From an uncultured Paracoccaceae bacterium (lineage in GTDB: Bacteria; Pseudomonadota; Alphaproteobacteria; Rhodobacterales; Rhodobacteraceae): DNA of 64,000 nucleotides. A model generated the notes under the pieces. The model was not told where the DNA came from, searched no databases, and saw only the letters and a list, made by a program, of their open reading frames with translations. Position 1 is the stretch's first letter. Each line of letters opens with the position of its first letter. A program made the position numbers and the translations under genes. Location: positions 1-64,000 of the forward strand of contig CANMPD010000004.1 of assembly GCA_947499635.1 (NCBI GenBank), in the 5' to 3' direction. Of this stretch, positions 27,261 to 36,266 are shown piece by piece.

Positions 27261-27279
27261 AGTATATCGGAGAAACAAA

Positions 27280-28302
27280 ATGGGTTATCGCGTCGTTATT
27301 GCCGGCGCCACGGGTAACGTGGGCCGTGAAATGTTGAACATCCTGGCGGAACGCCAGTTTCCAGTGGATGAGATTGCCGTCTTGGCATCACGCCGTTCGC
27401 TGGGTACGGAGGTCACATTTGGTGAAAAGACGCTGAAGACCCAGGATCTGGATACGTTTGACTTTACGGGTTGGGACATGGCGCTTTTTGCCATCGGTTC
27501 TGAAGCAACACAAAAATACGCGCCTTTGGCAGCCAAGGCGGGTTGTGTGGTTATCGATAACTCGTCTCTGTATCGTTACGACCCAGAGATCCCTTTGATC
27601 GTGCCAGAGGTGAACCCTGAAGCGGTTCATGACTATTCAAAGAAAAATATTATTGCTAACCCGAATTGCTCAACCGCGCAGATGGTCGTGGCGCTTAAGC
27701 CTTTGCATGATCGTGCAAAGATCAAACGTGTTGTTGTCTCGACGTATCAATCGGTGTCTGGTTCAGGCAAGGATGGTATGGACGAGCTTTGGGAGCAAAC
27801 CAAAGCGGTTTATAACCCGACAAAAGATGTACCACCGAACAAGTTTCAAAAGCAGATTGCATTCAATGTAATCCCGCAAATTGATGTATTCATGGAAGAC
27901 GGCTCGACGAAAGAAGAGTGGAAAATGGTCGTTGAGACCAAGAAAATCGTTGATCCATCCATCAAAGTGACCGCGACATGCGTACGTGTTCCTGTGTTTG
28001 TTGGGCATTCTGAGGCGATCAATATCGAATTCGAAGAGTTCCTCGACGAAGATGAAGCACGTGATATTCTGCGCGAAGCGCCAGGTATTATGGTCATCGA
28101 TAAGCGCGAAGCAGGTGGATATGTGACACCGGTTGAATGTGTGGGTGATTACGCGACATTCATCAGCCGTATCCGTCAGGATTCGACACTAGATAATGGC
28201 CTGAATCTTTGGTGTGTCTCTGACAACCTTCGTAAGGGGGCTGCGTTGAACGCGGTTCAAATCGCAGAGCTCTTGGGACGTGAAGTTCTGAAAAAGGGCT
28301 GA
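27280..28302 (+). CDS. asd: aspartate-semialdehyde dehydrogenase
   Basis: A 340-residue enzyme that reduces aspartyl phosphate to aspartate semialdehyde, the branch point to lysine/diaminopimelate, threonine and methionine. NADPH-binding GATGNVGREML is at the N-terminus, the catalytic Cys in ANPNCSTAQMV and the active-site His later in TCVRVPVFVGHSE. Length is typical. It is a single-gene unit with a terminator after it. Confidence 0.96.
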   Translation: MGYRVVIAGATGNVGREMLNILAERQFPVDEIAVLASRRSLGTEVTFGEKTLKTQDLDTFDFTGWDMALFAIGSEATQKYAPLAAKAGCVVIDNSSLYRYDPEIPLIVPEVNPEAVHDYSKKNIIANPNCSTAQMVVALKPLHDRAKIKRVVVSTYQSVSGSGKDGMDELWEQTKAVYNPTKDVPPNKFQKQIAFNVIPQIDVFMEDGSTKEEWKMVVETKKIVDPSIKVTATCVRVPVFVGHSEAINIEFEEFLDEDEARDILREAPGIMVIDKREAGGYVTPVECVGDYATFISRIRQDSTLDNGLNLWCVSDNLRKGAALNAVQIAELLGREVLKKG

Positions 28303-28329
28303 CTTTCCTAGAAAAGACTGACAGACATT

Positions 28330-28360
28330 GAGGCGTCCATTCGGGCGCCTCTTGTATTTT
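28330..28360 (+). terminator. terminator after asd
   Basis: GAGGCG (28330-28335) and CGCCTC (28346-28351) with a 10-base loop, followed by TTGTATTTTG. Confidence 0.65.
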
Positions 28361-28406
28361 GCACCTATACGGTTACGTTTGCCCAGAGTTTATTTCCGAG
28401 GCTTTC

Positions 28407-30047
28407 ATGCGTTTATTTCCTTTGATTTCGGTAGTTTTGTCAGTTTGTGCAACCGTGACGGCTGCGCATGCAGATACATTTTTTGCAGACAGCGATGTTA
28501 CTCATGTAAAATTGCACCCTCAAACGGCGGTTGTGCGTCGTGAAGCCAAAGTACAACTGCCCGCAGGACAACATCAAATTTTAATCTCGGGACTTCCCCT
28601 TGATATTGATGCAACCAGTTTGATTTTGGATCATCCAGGGTTGGACAGGCTAAGCGTGTCGTTACGAGACGATTACCCATTGCAAGTGCCGCTTATTTCA
28701 CCCGAACAAGAAGCCGCAAAAGCGCGCGTGGAGGAGTTGGAGCTTCGTATCGCTGAGCTTAAGCAAGCTGCTGCCTTGGCACGTACATCCACACTTGCAG
28801 GGCAAGTCAAAATAGATTTTCTGAGCCAAATTGGTCAAAGAGACGGCATCGGGAATTTATCTGTCGCGCAGTTGCAGGACTTGTCTGACATGATCTCGGT
28901 GCAAACACAGACCGCAAAAGCAGATATCCTCGCAGCAGATGTACAGGCGCAAGACATTGAGCGGGGACTACCTGCCCTAAATAAGGATTTGGAAAAAGCG
29001 CGTGCCACTTTGCAAGCGTTATCCTTACAAAGCGAAGATCGGATGTTTGTGGCGCTGAATGTCGTCGCGTCACAAGCCGTAGACACAACTGTTGAGCTCT
29101 CATATCTGGTGAAACACCAGACGCGGTGGACACCCGCGTATGATTTGCGGTTGGATAGCGCAAATAAGACGCTGACCTTTGAACGTTCCGTTTTTGTATC
29201 GCAAAATACAGGCGAAGACTGGAACGATGTTGTTTTAACACTCGCCACAGCATCTCCATCTACGCAGTCAGCGCCGTCGGTTTTGCATCCACGTCAGGCA
29301 CGTATTCATGATCCTGCGACACTGGCGCTGAAGACGAGACAACAACTTGGGCGATCGGTCGCAGCTGATGCGGTGCTTGCAACACCTGTAATAGAGCCCG
29401 AAATCGCGAGCAGCTATTCTGTGTCCGAGGCAGGGGTAACTTATTTAATTCCACAGCAGGTTTCTGTCGCGACCGACGGAGGAACTGTGCAGCTTGGCTT
29501 GCCTTCGATTGTGGTTCCAGCCGAAGTCTCAGCGCAAGTGGTTCCGCTGTGGGACAGCAACGCCTATCGTATGGTTGAAATTACAAATACGTCCGACCAA
29601 GAGCTATTATCCTCGGCGCAGACGCGTTTTTACATCGGAACTGAATTGGTCGGGACAGGCGGCTTTCAAGGTCTCGTTGCGAATGCGACAACCAAAATGG
29701 GGTTCGGCGCGATAGAGGGTTTGCAGGTCAAACGTGCGATACTTGGGCGTTCAGATGGTGAACAAGGCGTGATTTCGCGCAGCAATCAACGCGTGACACA
29801 GGTCGCGATTACGGTTGAAAACCTAACGGATCGAGATTGGCCCGTGCGGGTTCTCGAAGGGGTACCTTATTCAGAACAAGACGATTTGGAAGTTTCTTGG
29901 CAGGCCACCCCTTTGGTGAGTGTCGAAAACGTAGACAATCAGCGCGGCATTTTGGCGTGGGATTTGCAAATCGGCACAGGGCTGGTTCAAAATATCGCGC
30001 TTAAAACGCAAATTGACTGGCCCGAGGGATATGTTTTGAGCGAGTGA
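28407..30047 (+). CDS. exported DUF4139 (MuiA-like) protein
   Basis: A 546-residue protein with a signal peptide ending near AAHA-DTFFA. It has an N-terminal DUF4140-like strand region (VTHVKLHPQTAVVRREAKV), a coiled-coil stretch at about 110-210 (EAAKARVEELELRIAELKQ) and a large DUF4139 beta domain to the end (TRWTPAYDLRLDS through WPEGYVLSE). This is the layout of 'mucoidy inhibitor' family proteins, whose biochemical role is unknown. I chose the ATG at 28407 because it begins the signal peptide; the frame extends upstream to 28359. Confidence 0.82.
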   Translation: MRLFPLISVVLSVCATVTAAHADTFFADSDVTHVKLHPQTAVVRREAKVQLPAGQHQILISGLPLDIDATSLILDHPGLDRLSVSLRDDYPLQVPLISPEQEAAKARVEELELRIAELKQAAALARTSTLAGQVKIDFLSQIGQRDGIGNLSVAQLQDLSDMISVQTQTAKADILAADVQAQDIERGLPALNKDLEKARATLQALSLQSEDRMFVALNVVASQAVDTTVELSYLVKHQTRWTPAYDLRLDSANKTLTFERSVFVSQNTGEDWNDVVLTLATASPSTQSAPSVLHPRQARIHDPATLALKTRQQLGRSVAADAVLATPVIEPEIASSYSVSEAGVTYLIPQQVSVATDGGTVQLGLPSIVVPAEVSAQVVPLWDSNAYRMVEITNTSDQELLSSAQTRFYIGTELVGTGGFQGLVANATTKMGFGAIEGLQVKRAILGRSDGEQGVISRSNQRVTQVAITVENLTDRDWPVRVLEGVPYSEQDDLEVSWQATPLVSVENVDNQRGILAWDLQIGTGLVQNIALKTQIDWPEGYVLSE

Positions 30048-30054
30048 CAGAGAG

Positions 30055-31299
30055 TTATGTTGGTCGCCGCAAAAATATTTGAACATCTGCCACATTTGTA
30101 CCTGTACCTCCTGTCATCAATAGGCCGTCTGCTGCTTGTAAGGCTGCGTAGCTGTCGTTGTTGGCGAGCAGGGCCTCTGCGTTTGGGCCGACTTTTGCCC
30201 AGCTGTGAGCATTGATACAGCCCCCTGCAGCGTCTGTAGGCCCGTCGCGGCCATCCGTCCCTCCAGACAAAAAGACCCAATCACCGGGGATATCCTGTGC
30301 GGCACGACTGAGACGCAAGGCAAGTTCCTGATTGCGACCCCCTTGGCCTTGGCCATTGATTTGGACAGTGGTCTCGCCCCCAAAGAGTAAAGCGATTGGT
30401 CGATCTGTCGGCGCTGTCTCAACCGCTTTTAAAATTTCATTACAGGCGTCTTGAACATCGCCGACAAGCGCGTCGTTGATGATTTTTGCGTCCCAGCCCA
30501 TCTGTGTTGCATGCTCTAACATCGCGTCTAGGCTTTGACGGTTCGAACCGATGATATGGTTGCTGGCCTGTGCTGCAACAGGTTGCGTGTCGGGTTGGCT
30601 TAAGACATGTTTCACAGCGTTTGGGATGTGATCCCAGACGTTTTCGCGCTGCAATATCTCGCGTGCTTGGGTTTTTGAGCCAATCGCAGTGGCAGCGGGA
30701 CCAGAGGCAATGGCGCGAATGTCGTCCCCGATGACGTCTGACAGCAAAAGTGCAGTGACGCTGGCAGGGGCCGCGGCAGATAGCAATCCTCCGCCTTTCA
30801 AGGCAGACAATTGCTGACGTATCAAATTCATTTCAACAATATCTAGGCCAGATGTTAGCAATATTTCTGTCATTGCTGTCTTGTCCGCCAATGAAATGCC
30901 AGCGACCGGAGCAACCATCAAAGCAGACCCGCCACCCGAAATCAGTGCTAGGACTTGATCTTCTGCGCGCATATCCGTGAGGTGCTCTAAAACTGCAATT
31001 CCTGCTTGTTCACTATGAACATCGGGGACTGGATGTGAACCAGCCATAACCTTTACATTCTCAAGACTCGCAATGTTTTCGGGGTTCGTAATGACCAGTG
31101 CGGCATCAGGTTTAGGAAGACCAGCCAAGGCTGCACGCATCATCGGCACTGCCGCTTTTCCCAATGCGATGATTATCCGCCGTCCACCATCCGCGAGGGG
31201 GGGGATTTGATCTAAGTGATCGTGAACAGCATCATATGGATTTGCGCGAGCGATTGCTGTTTGAAACAGTTCATTTGCGACTTCGCGCAGGTCTGTCAT
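30055..31299 (-). CDS. glycerate 2-kinase (MOFRL/GckA-TtuD type)
   Basis: A 414-residue enzyme that phosphorylates D-glycerate to 2-phosphoglycerate. The N-terminal domain has IIIALGKAAVPMMRAAL and ISGGGSALM. The C-terminal MOFRL domain has GGETTVQINGQGQGGRNQEL and the closing SGGTDGRDGPTDAAGG, both family signatures. In this setting, divergent from the ureide cluster, it could complete glyoxylate use via tartronate semialdehyde and glycerate. Gcl and tartronate semialdehyde reductase are not in the window. It converges with the DUF4139 gene, seven bases away. Confidence 0.93.
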   Translation of the reverse strand: MTDLREVANELFQTAIARANPYDAVHDHLDQIPPLADGGRRIIIALGKAAVPMMRAALAGLPKPDAALVITNPENIASLENVKVMAGSHPVPDVHSEQAGIAVLEHLTDMRAEDQVLALISGGGSALMVAPVAGISLADKTAMTEILLTSGLDIVEMNLIRQQLSALKGGGLLSAAAPASVTALLLSDVIGDDIRAIASGPAATAIGSKTQAREILQRENVWDHIPNAVKHVLSQPDTQPVAAQASNHIIGSNRQSLDAMLEHATQMGWDAKIINDALVGDVQDACNEILKAVETAPTDRPIALLFGGETTVQINGQGQGGRNQELALRLSRAAQDIPGDWVFLSGGTDGRDGPTDAAGGCINAHSWAKVGPNAEALLANNDSYAALQAADGLLMTGGTGTNVADVQIFLRRPT

Positions 31300-31381
31300 G
31301 TCTTGCCCCTTTGGTGTTTTATGTCTTGAATGTGAACGGCTTGGTACTGTGCGTCAATATCAGCTCGAAGGAGTGCTGTTT

Positions 31382-31400
31382 AATTCCTCGCTTTGGAATT
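31382..31400. promoter_or_regulatory. palindrome in the divergent glycerate kinase / ureide promoter region
   Basis: AATTCC (31382-31387) and GGAATT (31395-31400) flank a 7-base spacer between the divergent genes at 31299 and 31488. This is the size and position expected for a regulator site, but no second clear copy was found at the other ureide promoter. Confidence 0.3.
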
Positions 31401-31487
31401 TTTAAACATTCACAGCGATTTGGCAGTGGACTTCGTTCGATGACAAGGTTTGATAGGGCGCGCGCAAACTGTAGGATTGGTCAAGGT

Positions 31488-32318
31488 ATGACGAAGTCGA
31501 AATATTATGCACCCAAGGGAGGTTTGCCGCCGCAAACTCAACTACTGACGGATCGCGCGGTCTTTACAGAGTCCTATGCGGTTATGCCGAAAGGTGTCAT
31601 GACGGATATTGTCACCAGCCTTCTGCCATTTTGGGACAAGGCAAGGTTTTGGGTGATTGCCAGACCGATGTCAGGTTTCTCTGAGACATTTTCCCATTAT
31701 ATCGCCGAGGTTATGCCTGATGGAGGCAGTGATCGCCCCGAGACAGAAACAGGGGTCGAGGCGGTGTTGTTTGTGGTCGAAGGCACAGTGCAGCTGATTG
31801 TGAACGGGAAACCACATATTCTGGATGAGGGGGGATATGCGTTCCTTCCACCCGACATTGATTGGACACTGAGAAATATCAGTGCAAAGCCTGCGAAATT
31901 CCACTGGATCCGAAAAGCATATCAAAATGTTGACGGGCTGGACACGCCCGAATTTTTTGTCGCAAACGAGACTGATATTCCGCCAGTTGCGATGCCAGAA
32001 ACCGATGGGAAATGGGCGACGACTCGCTTTGTTGAACCTTCGGATTTGCGTCACGACATGCATGTGAATATCGTCACTTTTGAGCCAGGTGGGGTTATCC
32101 CGTTTTTAGAAACCCATGTGATGGAACACGGTCTATATGTGCTTGAGGGGAAAGCGGCCTATCGCCTTAATCAGGATTGGGTTGAGGTTGAAGCAGGCGA
32201 TTATATGTGGCTTCGCGCATTTTGCCCGCAGGCTTGTTATGCAGGAGGACCGGGCCGGTTCCGGTATCTGCTCTACAAGGATGTGAACCGACATATGTCA
32301 CTTGCACCAAAGCTATAA
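31488..32318 (+). CDS. (S)-ureidoglycine aminohydrolase
   Basis: A 276-residue bicupin protein. Two cupin repeats are seen, the first around EAVLFVVEGTVQLIVNGKPH and the second around ETHVMEHGLYVLEGKAAYRL. The second holds the Mn ligands (Glu, His, His; here E-T-H-V-M-E-H). The enzyme releases ammonia from ureidoglycine to give ureidoglycolate. Its place beside ureidoglycolate lyase and urate-degrading genes supports this over other cupins. The ATG at 31488 gives the usual N-terminus (YYAPKGGLPPQTQLL); in-frame upstream ATGs exist at 31440 and earlier. Confidence 0.88.
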   Translation: MTKSKYYAPKGGLPPQTQLLTDRAVFTESYAVMPKGVMTDIVTSLLPFWDKARFWVIARPMSGFSETFSHYIAEVMPDGGSDRPETETGVEAVLFVVEGTVQLIVNGKPHILDEGGYAFLPPDIDWTLRNISAKPAKFHWIRKAYQNVDGLDTPEFFVANETDIPPVAMPETDGKWATTRFVEPSDLRHDMHVNIVTFEPGGVIPFLETHVMEHGLYVLEGKAAYRLNQDWVEVEAGDYMWLRAFCPQACYAGGPGRFRYLLYKDVNRHMSLAPKL

Positions 32319-32346
32319 TTCGAATTTTTGAACCGCGTTGATTGAC

Positions 32347-32383
32347 AAAGCAAAGGCCACTCAAGTGAGTGGCCTTTGCTTTT
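32347..32383. terminator. bidirectional terminator between ureidoglycine aminohydrolase and the permease
   Basis: AAAGCAAAGGCCACTCA and TGAGTGGCCTTTGCTTT are perfectly complementary over about 17 bases. With A-runs and T-runs at both outer ends it can act on both strands. Confidence 0.88.
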
Positions 32384-32396
32384 AAGGTCGAGATGT

Positions 32397-33773
32397 TTAG
32401 CTGTCGTTTGCCGTAACAGGCTCGTCAGGCAATAATAAGTTCAAGAAAATTGCGAGTACTGCAGAGGGTAACAAGCCACTTGTCAGCAGGATTTTTGCTG
32501 TGCCTGGGAGGTGCTGCAAAGCACCCGGCTCGAGTTGCAAGCCAAATCCGATAGACAAAGAAATCGCAAATATCATCATATTCCGCCGGTTCCAGTTTAC
32601 CTCTGCTAGAATGGACACACCAGCTGACACGACCATACCAAACATCACGATAACACCACCGCCGAGGACTTCGATGGGAATGGTGCGAATGATGGCGCCG
32701 ACTTTTGGTACCAAACCACATAGAATGAGGAAGAGTGCGCCCAAGGTGACGACATGGCGGCTCATGATGCCGGTCATCGCAATCAAGCCGACGTTTTGAC
32801 TGAACGAGGTATTGGGCAGACTGCCAAATACACCTGCAATGGCCGAACCAACGCCATCGGCAAATGTCGCCCCTGAGACTTCGTCATCTGTAGCTTCGCG
32901 TTTCGCGCCACCTTTGGTGATGCCACTGACGTCTCCTACGGTTTCCACGGCCGATACAAAGGCCATAAGGCAAAACCCTATGATTGCAGCGGATGAAAAT
33001 TCAAAACCGTACTTAAACGGTTGTGGCAATGCAAAGGCTGCGGCGCGGCTCCAAGATCCAGTGAGCGTGTCAAAGCTGATCATCCCCATTGCGAGCGCAT
33101 AAACATAGCCACCGCATAATCCTATTAAAACAGCGGAGACCGATAGCATGCCTGTCGTGTAGAATTTCAAACCCAATGTCACAAAGATCACGACCAGCGC
33201 AGCAGACCAATTGAGTAGGGACCCATACTCGGGCGTGCCTATAGCTGGAACACCACCTGCGGCGTATTGTATTCCGACCTTTACCAAGGACAGGCCAATC
33301 ATCAGCACGACCAAACCTGTGACCAATGGGGGCAGGGCAAAACGGATGCGTCCGATAAAAAAGCCGAGCGTTGCGTGAAATAATCCACCAATCAATACAC
33401 CACCAAAGAGGGCAGGTAGTGCTTCGACTCCTTTGCCTGCGACGAGTGGTATCATAATCGGGACAAAGGCAAATGACGTCCCTTGAACGATCGGAAGGCG
33501 TGCGCCAATAGGACCAACTGTAACAGTTTGCAACAGGGTTGCGATGCCCGCAAACAGCATCGCCATCTGGATGAGATACAACAGTTCAGGAAAATCGGGC
33601 GAGTTGGAGCCAAAGCCAAACCCAGCCGCACCCGCCACGATAATAGCAGGTGTTACGTTAGAAACGAACATTGCTAAAACATGTTGAATGCCCAGAGGCA
33701 GAGCTTTTTGAAGGGGGGGCATATAGTCGGTGTCGCGTAGTTCTTCTGGTGTTCCAAGAGACGTATCGGTCAT
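32397..33773 (-). CDS. NCS2 (nucleobase-ascorbate) family purine permease
   Basis: A 458-residue inner-membrane symporter with about 12-14 hydrophobic segments. Family signatures are visible: the TM1 region with QHVLAMFVSNVTPA, and SFSQNVGLIAMTGIMSRHV, the QN-G---TG--SR motif of urate/xanthine transporters. Its place in the cluster makes urate or xanthine the likely substrate. It reads in the same direction as allA and puuE-uraD (62-base gap to allA), so it probably belongs to their operon. Confidence 0.92.
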   Translation of the reverse strand: MTDTSLGTPEELRDTDYMPPLQKALPLGIQHVLAMFVSNVTPAIIVAGAAGFGFGSNSPDFPELLYLIQMAMLFAGIATLLQTVTVGPIGARLPIVQGTSFAFVPIMIPLVAGKGVEALPALFGGVLIGGLFHATLGFFIGRIRFALPPLVTGLVVLMIGLSLVKVGIQYAAGGVPAIGTPEYGSLLNWSAALVVIFVTLGLKFYTTGMLSVSAVLIGLCGGYVYALAMGMISFDTLTGSWSRAAAFALPQPFKYGFEFSSAAIIGFCLMAFVSAVETVGDVSGITKGGAKREATDDEVSGATFADGVGSAIAGVFGSLPNTSFSQNVGLIAMTGIMSRHVVTLGALFLILCGLVPKVGAIIRTIPIEVLGGGVIVMFGMVVSAGVSILAEVNWNRRNMMIFAISLSIGFGLQLEPGALQHLPGTAKILLTSGLLPSAVLAIFLNLLLPDEPVTANDS

Positions 33774-33835
33774 TCACATATTCCCTGTGTTAGGGGTGCA
33801 CGATCTCATTTGGCGGATCGTGATCACCCGGTTGA

Positions 33836-34354
33836 TTATGATCCGTGTGTTGATGCAGCTACGTTATCGATTGCTGTTATGGTCCATGGATCTTCAAACC
33901 AGTGTTCTTCGAGGTTGTCGTCTTGTGCGATACGATCAACAACGATGTATTGTCCTTGTGTCTCTAAAGGGGCCAAAACCCCATGCCAGGTACCACGATG
34001 CAGATTGATTGCCTGCCCAGGTTGGCTGATAAACGCGTGGATTTTTCCGGGTGCGTCGCCAAGATCCTGAGCAACAGTAACAAGCATCTGCACATTATTG
34101 AGAGGTATGAAAGCCTGACTTCCCTTTGGGTGGCGTTCAACCAAATCTAATGTGTAAGGCAATTGGCGCGCTTTTGCATCAAACACGCTTAATCCTGCCC
34201 GTCCGTCTGAGAAATCTAGTGTTGCACGGTCATGATATCGGCCACACATCGTTTGATTGATAATTTTATCAGGTTCTCCCGTGACTTCTATGACATCTCC
34301 AAAGGGCGCGAACGCGGCTGCTGTCAAAGGGCGTGCAAGAATTGAACGGATCAC
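33836..34354 (-). CDS. allA: ureidoglycolate lyase
   Basis: A 172-residue cupin-like enzyme that splits ureidoglycolate into glyoxylate and urea. Family features are AFAPFGDVIEVTG at the N-terminus, QAFIPL and the INLHRGTWHGVLAPL stretch with the catalytic region. Its ATG overlaps the stop of the PuuE-UraD gene (ATGA), so both are translated together. The urea it releases would need a urease, which is not in the window. Confidence 0.93.
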   Translation of the reverse strand: MIRSILARPLTAAAFAPFGDVIEVTGEPDKIINQTMCGRYHDRATLDFSDGRAGLSVFDAKARQLPYTLDLVERHPKGSQAFIPLNNVQMLVTVAQDLGDAPGKIHAFISQPGQAINLHRGTWHGVLAPLETQGQYIVVDRIAQDDNLEEHWFEDPWTITAIDNVAASTHGS

Positions 34355-35766
34355 GACAGCATATCCATGAGGCGAAACTGTGCGATACGTTCCACTTGCC
34401 TACAAGCCTCTTGGAATTCGCTGGCAGGATCGTTTTTTATACGCGTCTCAAACGCAGCTAAGATCGAAGGTTTGTCGTAGTCGCGCACAGCGATAATAAA
34501 GGGAAACCCATGTGTTTCGACATATTGAGCATTGAGGCGAGTGAAGGCGTTGCGTTCATCATCCGTGAGCATATCCAGACCAGCACTGGCTTGTTCTGAT
34601 GCGCTTTCAGATGTGAGGTGCCCTGCTTGTGCCAGTTTACCTGCAAGGTCTGGATGTGCACGCAATACAGTCAAACGCTCGGCATCGGATGCACGACGAA
34701 AAGCGCGGCACAAGACACTGTGAACGCCAAGGGCACTATCATGTGCCGGGCCGAGTTCTAGGTCAAAAGCGCGATCCGCAACCCATGGTGAATGTTCAAA
34801 GATGCCACCAAAGCATTCGACAAAGCGCGCTGGTGTCATCTGGCTCGGACGTTCTGTGCGGGTATGTGGGTGCGTTTCTTTCCAATGACGGGCGATATCG
34901 ATACGGCGGGCACACCAAACATCGTCATAGCTTTGAATGTATTCGATGAAACGTTGAAGGGCGGCAATTTTGCCTGGGCGACCGATGAGACGGCAATGCA
35001 AACCAATGCTTAGCATCTTGGGTGCGCCATCTTTGCCTTCGTTATAAAGAGCATCAAAGGCGTCTTTTAAATAGGTACCAAAATCTTCGCCTGTGACCCA
35101 GCCCGGAGCCGTGGCAAAACGCATATCGTTTGCCTCGAGCGTATAAGGAATTATCAATTGATCCTTGTCACCTATCTCGTTCCAATAGGGCAAATCGTCG
35201 TCGTATGTGTCTGAAATATAGTCAAACCCACCTTCTTCTGCGACAAGTCGGACGGTATTTTCACTACAGCGGCCAGTGTACCAGCCTTGCGGGCGGTGTC
35301 CGACGACTTCGGTGTGAAGGCGGATGGCTTCCTTGATTGCGCGGCGTTCTTGTACTTCGGGCATGTCTTTATGCTCGACCCACTTCAACCCGTGCGACGC
35401 GATTTCCCAGTCCGCATCTTTCATCGCCTGAACCTGCTCAGGTGATCGGGCCAAGGCAGTTGCGACGCCGTAGATCGTCAAAGGGATATTGGCGCCGGTA
35501 AAGAGACGGTGCAGCCGCCAAAAACCGGCACGTGCGCCGTACTCATACAGGGATTCCATATTCCAATGGCGTTGCCCGGGCCACTGTGCCGTGCCGGGAA
35601 TATCAGATAGAAAGGCCTCTGATGCGGGGTCGCCATGTAGAACGCAATTTTCGCCACCCTCTTCATAATTCAATACAAATTGCACTGCGATTTTGGCGTT
35701 GTTGGGCCATTGAGGATGCGGGGGTGTTGCCCCATAGCCGCGCATATCGCGAAGGTAGCGTGTCAC
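34351..35766 (-). CDS. puuE: PuuE-UraD fusion: allantoinase plus OHCU decarboxylase
   Basis: A 471-residue bifunctional protein. Residues 1 to about 305 are a PuuE-type (polysaccharide deacetylase-like) cofactor-independent allantoinase: YGATPPHPQWP, VLNYEEGGE, WEIASHGLKW. From about 310, after MTPARFVECFGGIFEHSPWV, comes a UraD domain with AHPDLAGK, which holds the catalytic His, and GFPFIIAVR. It turns OHCU into S-allantoin and then into allantoate. I start it at GTG 35766, where GGAG lies eight bases upstream and the protein begins VTRYLRDMRGYG; the open frame to 35895 has no family resemblance. Domain order runs opposite to the reaction order. Confidence 0.9.
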   Translation of the reverse strand: MTRYLRDMRGYGATPPHPQWPNNAKIAVQFVLNYEEGGENCVLHGDPASEAFLSDIPGTAQWPGQRHWNMESLYEYGARAGFWRLHRLFTGANIPLTIYGVATALARSPEQVQAMKDADWEIASHGLKWVEHKDMPEVQERRAIKEAIRLHTEVVGHRPQGWYTGRCSENTVRLVAEEGGFDYISDTYDDDLPYWNEIGDKDQLIIPYTLEANDMRFATAPGWVTGEDFGTYLKDAFDALYNEGKDGAPKMLSIGLHCRLIGRPGKIAALQRFIEYIQSYDDVWCARRIDIARHWKETHPHTRTERPSQMTPARFVECFGGIFEHSPWVADRAFDLELGPAHDSALGVHSVLCRAFRRASDAERLTVLRAHPDLAGKLAQAGHLTSESASEQASAGLDMLTDDERNAFTRLNAQYVETHGFPFIIAVRDYDKPSILAAFETRIKNDPASEFQEACRQVERIAQFRLMDMLS

Positions 35767-35909
35767 GTGTGGCGCTCCGGTGATTTGTTTCGTTGCCAGT
35801 ATCTTACGCCAGTCGAAGATGTTTTTTACAGTGTTTTGCTTGGTTTGTTCGCAACGCACTGGTGTATTGCGGAATTGCCAAGCAATATGCTGCAAAACAG
35901 GAGGGTATT

Positions 35910-36263
35910 ATGACCGGTTTTCTAACCACCCATGTCTTGGACACTGCACGAGGCTGCCCTGCAGAGGGTATCGAGATCACATTGTATCGGCTGAAGGATG
36001 CGCTGCGAGAAAAAGTTGCAGAGGCCATTACAAATGCTGATGGCCGAACGGATACACCCATTTTACCTGAGCAGAATTTTGTGTTTGGCAACTATGAGCT
36101 GCTCTTTTCCTGTGGACCTTATCTGCGAGCGACCGGAAATGTTGGTGATGACCCATTGTTTCTAGATCAAATTCCTCTCCGCTTTGGAATGCGCGAAGCG
36201 ACTCATTATCATGTACCGCTTTTGTTATCGCCTTACAGCTACGCAACATATCGTGGCAGTTAA
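35910..36263 (+). CDS. uraH: 5-hydroxyisourate hydrolase
   Basis: A 117-residue transthyretin-like enzyme. Start and end signatures are TTHVLDTARGCPAEG and the C-terminal YRGS that carries catalytic residues; RTD in the middle (NADGRTDTPI) is also typical. It hydrolyses the PuuD product to OHCU, which the divergent UraD domain uses. The ATG at 35910 follows AGGAGGG; longer frames back to 35793 run through the divergent promoter region and are not used. Confidence 0.95.
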   Translation: MTGFLTTHVLDTARGCPAEGIEITLYRLKDALREKVAEAITNADGRTDTPILPEQNFVFGNYELLFSCGPYLRATGNVGDDPLFLDQIPLRFGMREATHYHVPLLLSPYSYATYRGS

Positions 36264-36266
36264 CGC

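Noticed and set aside
35793-35909. N-terminal extension of the HIU hydrolase
   Set aside because: The ATG at 35910 has a perfect AGGAGG site and gives the family-standard N-terminus; the extension covers the divergent promoter region.
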